NCBI GenBank assembly: GCA_050303435.1
Contig: JBNLBT010000018.1
Span: forward strand, 1 to 42,859
Length of the DNA: 42,859 nt
Reading direction: 5' to 3'
Source: JBNLBT01 sp050303435
Lineage (GTDB): Bacteria > Pseudomonadota > Gammaproteobacteria > Xanthomonadales > Marinicellaceae
Of this stretch, positions 30,945 to 38,571 are shown in pieces. The notes below the pieces were generated by a model. It had not been told where the DNA came from, made no database searches, and was given only the letters and a program-made list of their open reading frames with translations. Position numbers and translations under genes: made by a program. Within the stretch, counting starts at the first letter, position 1, and each line of letters starts with the position of its first letter.

Positions 30945-30980
30945 AAAAAGGTGCCGCTGGCCCCACACATTGCCAGCGGC
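30945..30980 (-). terminator. Intrinsic terminator of the small RNA
   Basis: On the minus strand GCCGCTGGC (30980-30972), a 10-base loop and GCCAGCGGC (30961-30953) form a perfect 9-bp stem, followed by ACC and TTTTT (30949-30945). This is a textbook Rho-independent signal and points leftward. Confidence 0.8.
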
Positions 30981-31101
30981 GATTGATCCTGTACAACGCT
31001 GCAGAAGACGATAGTTAAGGGAAGAGTCTGCAGTCTGTTGCACCGAACATAGAATCAGGCTGAATGTTCGGTCTTCATCCCTGAAATAAATCATCAGGAT
31101 C
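30945..31101 (-). ncRNA. Candidate structured small RNA, about 157 nt, unknown family
   Basis: A consensus promoter points leftward and its expected +1 is G31101, the first base of GATCCTG (31101-31095). This pairs perfectly with CAGGATC (30991-30985) to close the molecule. Inside lie two arms: ACCGAACAT/ATGTTCGGT written on the plus strand at 31042-31050 and 31064-31072 (9 bp), and an arm built on CTGCAG/CTGCAG (31028-31033 with 30999-31004) extended by GUGCAAC/GUUGUAC, with a pyrimidine-rich loop around CUCUUCCCUU. After it come a 9-bp GC hairpin and five U's. The 5' end can also pair with UCAGGGAU near 31078-31085, so two folds compete. I do not recognise it as 6S, tmRNA, RNase P, SRP or a riboswitch. 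Existence is inferred from promoter, fold and terminator. Confidence 0.65.
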
Positions 31102-31105
31102 GAGC

Positions 31106-31168
31106 AAAGTATAGTATGCTTTACCTCATGTGTCAAGCGCACATGACTGTTTATTGTGTAAAGTATAG
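31106..31168. promoter_or_regulatory. Candidate operator boxes between the small RNA and the XRE gene
   Basis: AAAGTATA-G-TATGCTTT (31106-31122) is a 17-bp palindrome with one mismatched pair and covers the -10 and part of the spacer of the small RNA promoter. AAAGTATAG recurs at 31160-31168, where TATAGG (31164-31169) is a possible -10 for the XRE gene. A third element, CATGTG-N7-CACATG (31128-31146), is a perfect inverted repeat over the small RNA -35. XRE repressors commonly bind such sites in their own upstream region. Confidence 0.6.
31108..31136 (-). promoter_or_regulatory. Consensus sigma-70 promoter of the small RNA
   Basis: Minus-strand -35 TTGACA (31136-31131), 17-bp spacer and -10 TATACT (31113-31108): the best match to consensus I noticed in the window. 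Spacing predicts +1 at 31101. Such strength with no downstream protein start supports a regulated or abundant RNA. Confidence 0.8.
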
Positions 31169-31195
31169 GCATCCATTATTGAAGGCATCCATCCC

Positions 31196-31615
31196 ATGTC
31201 GTTTGGCCAACGTCTCAGAGAATTGCGTAAGAAACAAAACCTGTCACAGGACTATCTGGCCAAGAAGCTGGGCATCACCAAAGGCGCCATTTCCCAGTGG
31301 GAACTCGGTTTGATCAACAGCCGCAACATCAAAGCTGAAAACATGGACAAACTGGTGCGCATTCTCAACACTTCAGTGAGTTATCTGTTGTCCGGCAAAC
31401 GCGACAAGGCCTACAAGGTCACTGAAACACCGGCAGAATATGAAAGCAATCACTACAGCGGTTTCATTTTGAAATGCATGCTCTATGTCCTGAAAAACGG
31501 CGACGACCTGAGCCATGAAGACAAAATGATTGCCACGCGCCTGCTGTACAACAAATGCAAAAAGAACGAACGCATTTCACGCGCTGCTTTTAAGGACATT
31601 CAAACCATGCTGTGA
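31196..31615 (+). CDS. XRE-family helix-turn-helix regulator
   Basis: A 139-residue DNA-binding protein. Residues 4-60 form a Cro/CI-type HTH with FGQRLRELRKKQNLSQDYLA, KLGITKGAISQWELG and a typical fourth helix LVRILNTSVSYLL. The C-terminal 70 residues are mostly helical and charged, ending KKNERISRAAFKDIQTML; I do not recognise this part. No LexA-type Ser-Lys protease or toxin partner is seen. It is divergent from the small RNA, with shared AAAGTATAG boxes between them, so its first targets are probably itself and that RNA. The ribosome site is weak. Confidence 0.88.
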   Translation: MSFGQRLRELRKKQNLSQDYLAKKLGITKGAISQWELGLINSRNIKAENMDKLVRILNTSVSYLLSGKRDKAYKVTETPAEYESNHYSGFILKCMLYVLKNGDDLSHEDKMIATRLLYNKCKKNERISRAAFKDIQTML

Positions 31616-31677
31616 CCCTGCGGTCGCAAAAACACCGCCCGCACAAGCGACCCGTTCACATTTTCTGACTTCGGCAC

Positions 31678-31708
31678 TTGCTTATCGGGTGCCTGACATG
31701 GTTATAAT
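31678..31708 (+). promoter_or_regulatory. Promoter of the DUF4398/OmpA-lipoprotein pair
   Basis: -10 TATAAT at 31703-31708 with a -35 TTGCTT at 31678-31683 at a long 19-bp spacing; +1 would be near 31715, about 55 bases before the ATG at 31770. Between the XRE stop and this promoter is a small inverted repeat GGTCGC/GCGACC (31622-31652) that could end the XRE message. Confidence 0.5.
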
Positions 31709-31769
31709 CTACGCGCCGACCTGCGTGGTTGGCAACCACAGCTTCACCAACCCAGAACGGGAGAAACAC

Positions 31770-32147
31770 ATGCAAAACAAATTGATGCGAACGGGTCTGA
31801 TGGGCCTGATGCTGCTGCTCAGTTGCGGCGCATGGGCGGCCAAAAGCGACGCCCACAAAGCCATCATCGAAGCCCGCACCATGATCGATGCCGCGGAGCG
31901 CAGTGACGCCGATCACCACGCGCCTGCGGAATTGAAAATGGCCCGCGATCACCTCAACACCGCGCAACAGCAATTCGACGAACGCGAATGGACTGAAGCC
32001 GAGATTTCAGCAAAAAAATCCCAGCGAGACGCGGAACTGGCCGATGCCAAAGCCCACGCCATCAGCGCTGAAATGGCGCTGGCACAAATGCAGCAGGTCA
32101 TCGATACGCTGAAGCAGGAACTGGCGCGTCGTGGAGAAGAATTATGA
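31770..32147 (+). CDS. DUF4398-type periplasmic protein
   Basis: A 125-residue exported protein. A signal peptide (hydrophobic residues 9-18, cleavage likely after AWA at 23) precedes an alpha-helical domain: AHKAIIEARTMIDAAERSDA, then APAELKMARDHLNTAQQQFDER and a Lys/Glu/Ala-rich coiled coil. This helix-rich pattern is that of DUF4398, usually found beside or fused to OmpA-like lipoproteins. ATG at 31770 is used because GGGAGAA lies just upstream. The stop overlaps the next start as ATGA, so the two are coupled and likely act together at the envelope. Confidence 0.88.
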   Translation: MQNKLMRTGLMGLMLLLSCGAWAAKSDAHKAIIEARTMIDAAERSDADHHAPAELKMARDHLNTAQQQFDEREWTEAEISAKKSQRDAELADAKAHAISAEMALAQMQQVIDTLKQELARRGEEL

Positions 32148-33205
32148 ACCACTTGAAGCAACTGACGCTGTGGGCGTTCTGTGCCGCACTGGCCTCATGT
32201 GCCTCGGCGCCCAAAACAGACCCACGCGTGACCGCGCTTGAACAGTCCTACAATGAACTGGTGAACAACCCGGAACTGGCCTCGCGCGGTGGCGAAGAAT
32301 TGAAACAGGCTGAAAACGCACTGAACCGCGTTAAAAACCGCGGCCGTGACACCCGCGATCGTGAATTCGCCTACAGTTTGTACGCGGCCGACCGCCTGGT
32401 GCAGGTGGCGAGGTTCTCTGCCCGGGCACGACTGGCTGAAGACAAACGCGGTGAATTGGTGAATGAACAGGAGCGGCTGGTGTTGCAGGCCCGCACCCTG
32501 GAAGCGGAACGCGCCAAGCGGCAGGCTGAGGAAGCGCGCTTGAGTGCCGCCGAAGCCCTGGCGCTGCGTGAAAAAGCCCTGGCCGATGCCGCTCAGGCGC
32601 AACAAATGCGCGAACAGGCCGAACAGGCACGCAGTGCCGCCGAAGCGGAGCGTTTGCGTGCTGAAGAACAGCGTCTGATGGCGGAGTCTGCCGCCGATGT
32701 GGCTTTGACTGAAGCGGAAAAAGCACGCGAGATGGCTGAGATTGAAGCCCGCAAAGCCGAACAGGCGCGCGCCGAAGCCGAAGCCGCCAAAGCGCAGATG
32801 GACGCCATGCAAAATCGCTTGAGTGAACTGGAAGCAAAACAAACCGAACGGGGCCTGTTGATTACTTTGGGCGATGTGTTGTTTGAATTCAACAAGTCGG
32901 ACTTGAAAACGGGCGTGGCGCGCAATCTGATGCCGCTGATTGATGTGTTGAAAGATCACCCGGATCAGGCCGTGGTCATTGAAGGTCACACCGATTCAGT
33001 TGGCGCACGTCAATACAACCTGAACTTATCGGAGCGTCGCGCGGACGCTGTGCGTGGCTATCTGCTGGATCACGGCGTGGATGGCGCGCGCATCACAACC
33101 CGCGGACTCGGCCCCGATTACCCGGTGGCTGACAACGACAGTGAAACCGGTCGACAACAAAACCGCCGGGTGGAAATCATTCTGCCGGGCATGAAATCCA
33201 ATTAA
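32144..33205 (+). CDS. OmpA-family outer membrane lipoprotein with DUF4398-like and coiled-coil regions
   Basis: A 353-residue lipoprotein: lipobox LASC with Cys19, a DUF4398-like helical region (about 25-100: DPRVTALEQSYNELVNNPEL, then ELKQAENALNRVKNR), a long Ala/Glu/Arg coiled coil (about 100-230) and a C-terminal OmpA domain (about 240-350). The latter has FEFNKSDLKTG, EGHTDSVGARQYNLNLSERRADAV and QQNRRVEI, containing the Asp and Arg that bind meso-diaminopimelate. It would thus tether the outer membrane to peptidoglycan through a helical rod. No Lol-avoidance Asp at +2 (Ala follows Cys), consistent with the outer membrane. Confidence 0.93.
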   Translation: MNHLKQLTLWAFCAALASCASAPKTDPRVTALEQSYNELVNNPELASRGGEELKQAENALNRVKNRGRDTRDREFAYSLYAADRLVQVARFSARARLAEDKRGELVNEQERLVLQARTLEAERAKRQAEEARLSAAEALALREKALADAAQAQQMREQAEQARSAAEAERLRAEEQRLMAESAADVALTEAEKAREMAEIEARKAEQARAEAEAAKAQMDAMQNRLSELEAKQTERGLLITLGDVLFEFNKSDLKTGVARNLMPLIDVLKDHPDQAVVIEGHTDSVGARQYNLNLSERRADAVRGYLLDHGVDGARITTRGLGPDYPVADNDSETGRQQNRRVEIILPGMKSN

Positions 33206-33210
33206 ACCCC

Positions 33211-33275
33211 GGCGCCCTGCAACGCGCAGGCGCCTGATCTAAAAGCCGCAGCCGGTGTGCATTCAGCACCGGCTG
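33211..33275 (+). terminator. Two hairpins after the OmpA-type gene
   Basis: GGCGCCCTGC/GCAGGCGCC (33211-33234, one bulged C) starts 5 bp after the stop, and CAGCCGGTG/CACCGGCTG (33249-33275) follows. Neither is followed by a strong T run, so termination may need Rho, or the hairpins may protect the mRNA end. The gap to 33420 has a further TCAGGCA/TGCCTGA stem near 33335-33365 and nothing else I can support. Confidence 0.5.
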
Positions 33276-33420
33276 TGTCAGGACTGAAGGTTCAGTCAAT
33301 CATTTAAAAATCACTGGCCGGGCATGTCAAGGCGTCAGGCAAGCATCATATATTTAGTGCCTGATCATCTGTACGGATGCCAGGGCAACAACGTCGACTT
33401 AAAACAACGTGTATGCAAAC

Positions 33421-34626
33421 CTAGAAACTGATCTGGTTGCGGCCTTTCTTTTTCGCCCGATACAAGGCTTTGTCGGCGCACTTCAACACCGCTTCCGGGC
33501 CCGCATCGGTCTGACTTGAGTCGGCCAGGCCCATGGACACCGTGACTCGCAGCGTCGACGGTTTGCGCGATGTGCTTTTTTTCTTGCTGCGTTTGATGAC
33601 AAAATCTGTTTGCGCAATGCGTTCCAGCAGAGGCGTCATCGCCTCTTTGGCCGATTTGCGGTCCAGCCCGTTCAGCACAATAACAAATTCCTCGCCCCCA
33701 TAGCGGTGCGCTGTGCCCGTGTGTAGGGGTTCATTCAGCCGCGCGGCGACCATGCGCAACACGTCGTCGCCGCAATCGTGGCCGTGCGTGTCGTTGAGTT
33801 TTTTGAAATGGTCCACGTCCACCATGCACAATGCATACAATCCATTGAGCGCCTCAAAACGCGCGTTCAAAGCGCGGCGCCCCGGCAATTGAGTCAATTC
33901 ATCCAGGTACGCCATTTTCCACGACGCGTGCAGCAATTCCATGACGCCAGTCAACAGCGCGGCGGATGCAAACAGCGACACGGCGCCTGTGTGCTGGGAC
34001 CATTGCAAAGCCGCGCCGCAACACCCCAGAATGACCAGCGAAGGCCAGCACAGGCCGCCCGGTCGCCGAGCCGCACAGGCCATCAGAAACAACGCCGCCA
34101 GCAGCCACAACAGGTACACCGGCTGCGGCAAAACGGTCCAGTCGAAATACCGCGCATCCAGCCAGTCACGGAACAAATGCGCATCAAACGCCGGTGGAAA
34201 GTTCACGTGCAACCAGAACGCGGCAACCAGCAAAGCTGCGAGCAGCACATACAACACCGCATTGCGCACATTGAACACCCCGTACACCTTCAATGCGTTC
34301 AATAAAGTCACCGTCAGCGGCACAAACAGCGCCGTCACCGTCAGGGTTTTGATGTCAGAAAAACCCAGCACTCGATCCGTCAACACCAGACCGCCGCACA
34401 ACAACAGCAGGAAAAACACGCCACCGCGTCGAAAGGACACGGCCATCAACAGCCCAAGAATCAACAGCAGCCACGGCGCATAACTCAGCGCGCTTTGCAA
34501 AGCGGGCGTTAAACGATCAAATTCAATGAACGCGTAAACGGCCGCGGCGACCGTCAGCAGCGGCGGCAAAAATCTGCGAAACAGCATCAACATCCTGGCT
34601 CTCGGGGTGGTCTGCGATGATACCAT
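33421..34626 (-). CDS. Membrane-bound diguanylate cyclase (GGDEF domain)
   Basis: Makes cyclic-di-GMP from two GTP. The 401-residue protein has about eight membrane helices (residues 15-225) and a cytoplasmic GGDEF domain: DELTQLPGRRALNARF, VDVDHFKKLNDTHGHDCGD and an active-site loop YGGEEF. The usual upstream inhibitory RxxD is missing (HTGTAHRYGGEEF), so product inhibition through that site is not expected. The sensor part matches no named domain that I recognise. A basic insert KRSKKKSTSRK lies between GGEEF and the end. GAGGG sits 7 bases before the ATG at 34626. Confidence 0.93.
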   Translation of the reverse strand: MVSSQTTPRARMLMLFRRFLPPLLTVAAAVYAFIEFDRLTPALQSALSYAPWLLLILGLLMAVSFRRGGVFFLLLLCGGLVLTDRVLGFSDIKTLTVTALFVPLTVTLLNALKVYGVFNVRNAVLYVLLAALLVAAFWLHVNFPPAFDAHLFRDWLDARYFDWTVLPQPVYLLWLLAALFLMACAARRPGGLCWPSLVILGCCGAALQWSQHTGAVSLFASAALLTGVMELLHASWKMAYLDELTQLPGRRALNARFEALNGLYALCMVDVDHFKKLNDTHGHDCGDDVLRMVAARLNEPLHTGTAHRYGGEEFVIVLNGLDRKSAKEAMTPLLERIAQTDFVIKRSKKKSTSRKPSTLRVTVSMGLADSSQTDAGPEAVLKCADKALYRAKKKGRNQISF

Positions 34627-34902
34627 GAATCGCCCTCAGGCCGCAGCCCGTTGCAGCGCCAGTCGGCTGCGAATCGGGCCGCTTTGAATCGCTCCAATGC
34701 CGGCAAACATGGGCCGATCACGGGGCACTCATGCGAAACATGCGCACCCCCACGCTGCCACAACATGACCACATGGCTCATCCTGCAATGGATTCAAACG
34801 ATGTGAAGACAAGGCAAATCAACCGTGAGGACTGCACATTCGATGGTGTGAGACGCATCCCTGAACAACGCGGGCCTGCAAGCTCCAGGCCCGGCCCGCT
34901 TG
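34627..34902. other. Non-coding gap with an end-of-gene hairpin
   Basis: 276 bp between the endonuclease-like gene end and the diguanylate cyclase start, both on the minus strand. CGGGCCTG (34871-34878) pairs with CAGGCCCG (34886-34893), 10 bp past the stop at 34903, a plausible 3' end structure. The remainder has no convincing gene; the short reading frames look random. Confidence 0.55.
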
Positions 34903-35658
34903 TCAAATGGACAATTCGAAGGTGGCAATCACCGGCAAATGATCGCTGGCAATGCGCGACAACTTCAATCCGCATCGCCGCACCGACTTCAAATGCAAAC
35001 CACCGCGGTAATACATTCGATCCAGCGCGCCTCTGGGAGCAAAGGACGGGTAGGTTTTAATGGTGCGCGGCACACCGCGTCGATTGATGCGGTCGGTGGC
35101 GCAGCGAAACCCATGGGCCTCAACATAGAACGCCCTCAACAGGGATCGCCAATCATTGAAATCCCCTGCGACCAATGTTGCACAACGCGTCGACAGCGAC
35201 TTGAATTCGGAGGAATTGGCCAACATGCCGGCTTGCCGTTGTCGCTCGCGCGCCGACAAGCCCAAATGCAAATTGAACACTTCCAGGTGGCTGACTGAAC
35301 CGTCTGCCTGTGTCATTTCAATTCGCGTGTGCTGACAACCGCGACGCTTGCGTTCGCCAACGGTTAAATCGATGTTGCGCTCACGCACGATGGGGAATCG
35401 GGACAGCGTGGCGTTGCCGTAACGGCCTTTTTTCAAACTGACGTTGTGCCCCACCGCGTAATGTGGATACCCCATGGCTTCGGCCATGTGTGAAGCCATG
35501 TCCAGCTCACGCGACCTGGGCACACCGTCATCGACTTCCTGCAACAACACCAAATCCGCGTCGTGACTGCGGATGATGTCAGACACGCGATCGGGTTTGA
35601 ATCGACGATCCACGCCGATGGCGCGGTGAATGTTGTAGGAGATCACCTTAAAGCGCAT
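34903..35658 (-). CDS. Endonuclease/exonuclease/phosphatase family protein
   Basis: Metal-dependent phosphodiesterase fold (the DNase I/exonuclease III superfamily). The 251 residues show YNIHRAIGVDRR, LLQEVD (catalytic Glu), FNLHLGLS, VAGDFNDW (Asp and Asn) and a final ASDHLPVIATFEL with the catalytic His. All key residues of the fold are there; the substrate (nucleic acid, lipid or sugar phosphate) cannot be told. No signal peptide. Translation is placed at the ATG before RFKVISYN; in-frame ATGs at 35673 and 35715 are alternatives, and none has a clear ribosome site. Confidence 0.88.
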   Translation of the reverse strand: MRFKVISYNIHRAIGVDRRFKPDRVSDIIRSHDADLVLLQEVDDGVPRSRELDMASHMAEAMGYPHYAVGHNVSLKKGRYGNATLSRFPIVRERNIDLTVGERKRRGCQHTRIEMTQADGSVSHLEVFNLHLGLSARERQRQAGMLANSSEFKSLSTRCATLVAGDFNDWRSLLRAFYVEAHGFRCATDRINRRGVPRTIKTYPSFAPRGALDRMYYRGGLHLKSVRRCGLKLSRIASDHLPVIATFELSI

Positions 35659-35861
35659 GCGGGCTGGATGCATTCTGCATGGAATGAACCAGTGGCCTGG
35701 CTGCGTTCGGTTCATTCGGGTAATACCCAGGTGTCAATGGGTGACGGCTTATTGGCATGGGCCCCATGATACCATCATTCCCTGCGCCACACACCCACCA
35801 ATCTCATGGCCTGGATGATTGCGGAAACCGTTGACGGCACGCATGCGGTTGGCGTGATATT

Positions 35862-36200
35862 TCAGGGATGATGTTCGATGAAATCTATCAGCGTTTGCTG
35901 ATCCTGGGCAGACACATCAATGATCATGTAACCGGCCAGCGTCATGCCGGATTGTCGTCTGTCCACCCACAGATTCTCAATGCCCACCATGATCTTGATG
36001 CGGCTGTCCAGCCACAGGCTGGTCTGAAATATCTGGTGCTGCCGCAACTCGTTGCGCGACGACAACATCAAACCGGACTGCGACAGATTGACCACCTGTC
36101 CGATGGCGTCATCTGTGATGAAATTTTTGATCAAAATGTGGCGGCCTGGATTGATCCGGCGGTGGGCCCTTTTTTCGGCATTGTTTACCACTGTGGTCAT
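35862..36200 (-). CDS. PilZ domain protein
   Basis: A small 112-residue single-domain PilZ protein. The c-di-GMP binding motifs are present: RxxxR in KRAHRRINPGR and NxSxxG in NLSQSG, separated by a beta strand. It would act as a c-di-GMP receptor and adaptor. It follows the DUF1631 gene after 10 bp, so both are co-transcribed, and a diguanylate cyclase gene lies 1.2 kb further on. The partner protein is not evident; the DUF1631 product is the obvious candidate. Confidence 0.9.
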   Translation of the reverse strand: MTTVVNNAEKRAHRRINPGRHILIKNFITDDAIGQVVNLSQSGLMLSSRNELRQHQIFQTSLWLDSRIKIMVGIENLWVDRRQSGMTLAGYMIIDVSAQDQQTLIDFIEHHP

Positions 36201-36210
36201 GTTTTATCCT

Positions 36211-38370
36211 TTACTGTATTGCGGGTTTCTTTTTATGCAGGCTCAAATTGCGCCCCATTTTTTTCAACTGGCTGTACACGTTGCCCAGGGCGCGCGAAAT
36301 AAAGCCCTTTTCCTGTGGCGTGATGTAAACCACTTTGCCTTCAACGATTTCAATGGCCAATTGCGGCAACGGTTTCTCCAGCGGCTGTCGGCCCAACGGG
36401 TTGACGAACAACGCGGTGTTGCTCATGGGGCTGAGCCAACACAGTTTTTTACGTCGTTGATCGCCCTCTTCCAGCAAGAAATCAAAATAACTGCCAAAAG
36501 GGTACGCTTTCACTTGATCCATGACCTGCAATTCTTCCTGGGTCAATGGCCGTTCATTCGCCTGACCGCGGGTGCGCAATTCGGCTTGTCGCGCCTCGGT
36601 TTTCTTCAGATCTATGAACGATTCGATGTCCTGATCAACCATTTTGATGGCCTGGGTGTCTTTTTCGTGAATGAACTCCGAATAGCGGGCCAAATCCCGC
36701 ACCGTTTTGTCCACTTCAGTTTTGGAAAAACCCAGGTTGAACATATTTTCCCGCAGATAATCCACCACCTGTTCACGGGTGGCCATGTCCACCTGACTGG
36801 ATTTCTTGATGTCGGTCATCTGGATGATGGTGCGTATCATGGTGACCTGGGTCTTCCATTCATCCGAATCCTTGCCTTCCCGCAGCAAAGTCAGTGTCAG
36901 GGCGTCCTTCAAAATAAATTCAAGCAGGTATTCCACAAACCCACTGTCCACATCGGCCAACATGCGTTCGATGAACTGATCCACGGCGCGGTGAATTTTT
37001 TTCAACCGCTCACGGCCCTGGGCTTCTGCCTTGTGTTTTTTCTCGGCGTTGTGTGCCTTGGTGGCAATGATCTTCAGGTATTTTTCCAGGTCCGCCTGAA
37101 CGCGTGTGAATGCTTCCGGTGAACCGTCGAAATCACGCGACACCAAATGGCTGAATTTTTCCAGGTCCTTGACCACCGTGGTGCCGTACCAGGTGTTGCC
37201 GGCAGCAATCAGATTTTCCAAGAATGTGCGGGCCGGATGCGCTTCATTGTCAAAAAATGTCAGGTCACTGGTGACAGTGCGCAACAGCGGCACCTGCAGT
37301 TGATTGATGCTGGGCATCAGTGATTGGTCGATGTCAGAATTGACCACCAGCTCATCCAGCACCAAACCCATCACATCAAGTGCGCTTTCCTGTTGCAGTT
37401 GCAACGTCGGATTGTCCAGACCCGTTTGCGTTTGCAGACTTTCGCGCAATTGTTGTTTGACTTGAGCCACACCTTCACTGCCCAGATATAAATCGGGGTC
37501 AATGCCCAAAGATCCCAACGAACGGTCCAGGGCTTCGCTGGACACATTGGCCGGGTGGCCGTTGCTGTGACCCAGGCGCTGATTCATCAGATCAAACAAT
37601 TGCGCCACCTGGGCGTTGTTGAATGCCGTCGGCATCGGCCCCGGCGACGGCGCGGCCACTTGAGCATCCGCGGGCGGCCTGGTCTGGGACGGTTTGAACG
37701 GTGTTTGGGCCTGCACCCCACCGGCGGCCTGGCGGGTGTGACGACGCACTTCCGGTTTAAGGTTGGGCAGAATGTGGTGAGACTGATACACCGCGTTGAT
37801 GGCTTCCAACGCTGGCTGCAAGCGCTCAGACAGCGCGGCGGCCAGGCGGTTGATGATCAACACCTGGGTGCTGATGTTCAATTCGCTGTCACGAAAGACT
37901 TCACGCATGACCCAGCTGATGGACGCGGGACCAAACGGCATGCTGGCTTTGTCGATGTCGTGATGCGAATACAACGCTTTGTTGCGCTTTTCGAGCATGT
38001 GAATCTGCGCGTAAAAGCGGATGTCAAGCAATGACTCCATTTGCGAATAGGCCAAAACAGCATCCAGTTCATTGAAACCCACCATGGACAGATAAGATTT
38101 GTCGCTGGTTTCATCCAGAATCGGTTGCTTGACCATGTGACCGGGCATGTCCGGGACACACTGCGCGGCTTTATCGATCAAGGTCTGAGTGATTTTGCTG
38201 AGGCGTTTGTACTGGGTGAACAGTTCCAATTCATGCTCATTGCTCTCAGCAACCCGGGCTTTCTCAAACAGATGTTCCGCGGATTGTTTCAGGCTGCTTT
38301 GCAGGGCCTCGAGCAAGCAGGTGTTGTACGGCTTGAGCGCCGACTGAATGACGGATTGAATGATGCTCAT
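36211..38370 (-). CDS. DUF1631 family protein
   Basis: A 719-residue soluble, mainly helical protein that I match to DUF1631, a family of proteobacterial proteins of similar length. Features are an N-terminal block with FTQYKRLSKITQTLIDKAAQ and VGFNELDAVLAYSQMESL, a Pro/Gln/Ala-rich linker near 215-250, a long helical core, and a C-terminal beta segment (LCWLSPMSNTALFVNPLGRQ, IEIVEGKVVYI) that looks PilZ-like. No catalytic motif or membrane segment is seen. Function is unknown to me; the adjoining PilZ gene suggests a link to c-di-GMP. Old annotations as thymidine phosphorylase appear unjustified. Confidence 0.9.
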   Translation of the reverse strand: MSIIQSVIQSALKPYNTCLLEALQSSLKQSAEHLFEKARVAESNEHELELFTQYKRLSKITQTLIDKAAQCVPDMPGHMVKQPILDETSDKSYLSMVGFNELDAVLAYSQMESLLDIRFYAQIHMLEKRNKALYSHHDIDKASMPFGPASISWVMREVFRDSELNISTQVLIINRLAAALSERLQPALEAINAVYQSHHILPNLKPEVRRHTRQAAGGVQAQTPFKPSQTRPPADAQVAAPSPGPMPTAFNNAQVAQLFDLMNQRLGHSNGHPANVSSEALDRSLGSLGIDPDLYLGSEGVAQVKQQLRESLQTQTGLDNPTLQLQQESALDVMGLVLDELVVNSDIDQSLMPSINQLQVPLLRTVTSDLTFFDNEAHPARTFLENLIAAGNTWYGTTVVKDLEKFSHLVSRDFDGSPEAFTRVQADLEKYLKIIATKAHNAEKKHKAEAQGRERLKKIHRAVDQFIERMLADVDSGFVEYLLEFILKDALTLTLLREGKDSDEWKTQVTMIRTIIQMTDIKKSSQVDMATREQVVDYLRENMFNLGFSKTEVDKTVRDLARYSEFIHEKDTQAIKMVDQDIESFIDLKKTEARQAELRTRGQANERPLTQEELQVMDQVKAYPFGSYFDFLLEEGDQRRKKLCWLSPMSNTALFVNPLGRQPLEKPLPQLAIEIVEGKVVYITPQEKGFISRALGNVYSQLKKMGRNLSLHKKKPAIQ

Positions 38371-38463
38371 GCTGTGATGACCACCGTTTTGGCACGACGT
38401 GCTCGCAGACGCATGTCTGACTGGACCATAGATACACCCCCCATCACTGATTATTCTTGTGGC

Positions 38464-38492
38464 ATTTGAACCATGTTATCACAATCAGTCAA
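38464..38492 (-). promoter_or_regulatory. Promoter of the DUF1631-PilZ operon
   Basis: Minus-strand -35 TTGACT (38492-38487), 17-bp spacer and -10 TCAAAT (38469-38464), giving +1 near 38457 and a leader of about 87 bases. ACTGATT (38446-38452) and AATCAGT (38483-38489) form an inverted repeat spanning the -10. Confidence 0.5.
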
Positions 38493-38571
38493 ATTTAATT
38501 TTGCTCAAAATCGCACAAATTAACAAAAAAATCAAGACCTTGTCAAACGACGCACCCGATTGCAGCGCGTC

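Noticed and set aside
30945..31101. 6S RNA, SRP RNA, tmRNA, RNase P RNA or retron RNA
   Set aside because: The hallmark sequences and sizes of those RNAs are missing, and no reverse transcriptase gene lies nearby.
30906..31172. Minus-strand 88-codon frame over the small RNA
   Set aside because: It would begin upstream of the strong promoter, its start has no ribosome site, and it runs through the closing stem and terminator; the RNA explains the sequence better.
38446..38489. Operator from the ACTGATT/AATCAGT inverted repeat
   Set aside because: Only 7 bp with a long AT-rich spacer; could occur by chance, so noted with the promoter but not called separately.
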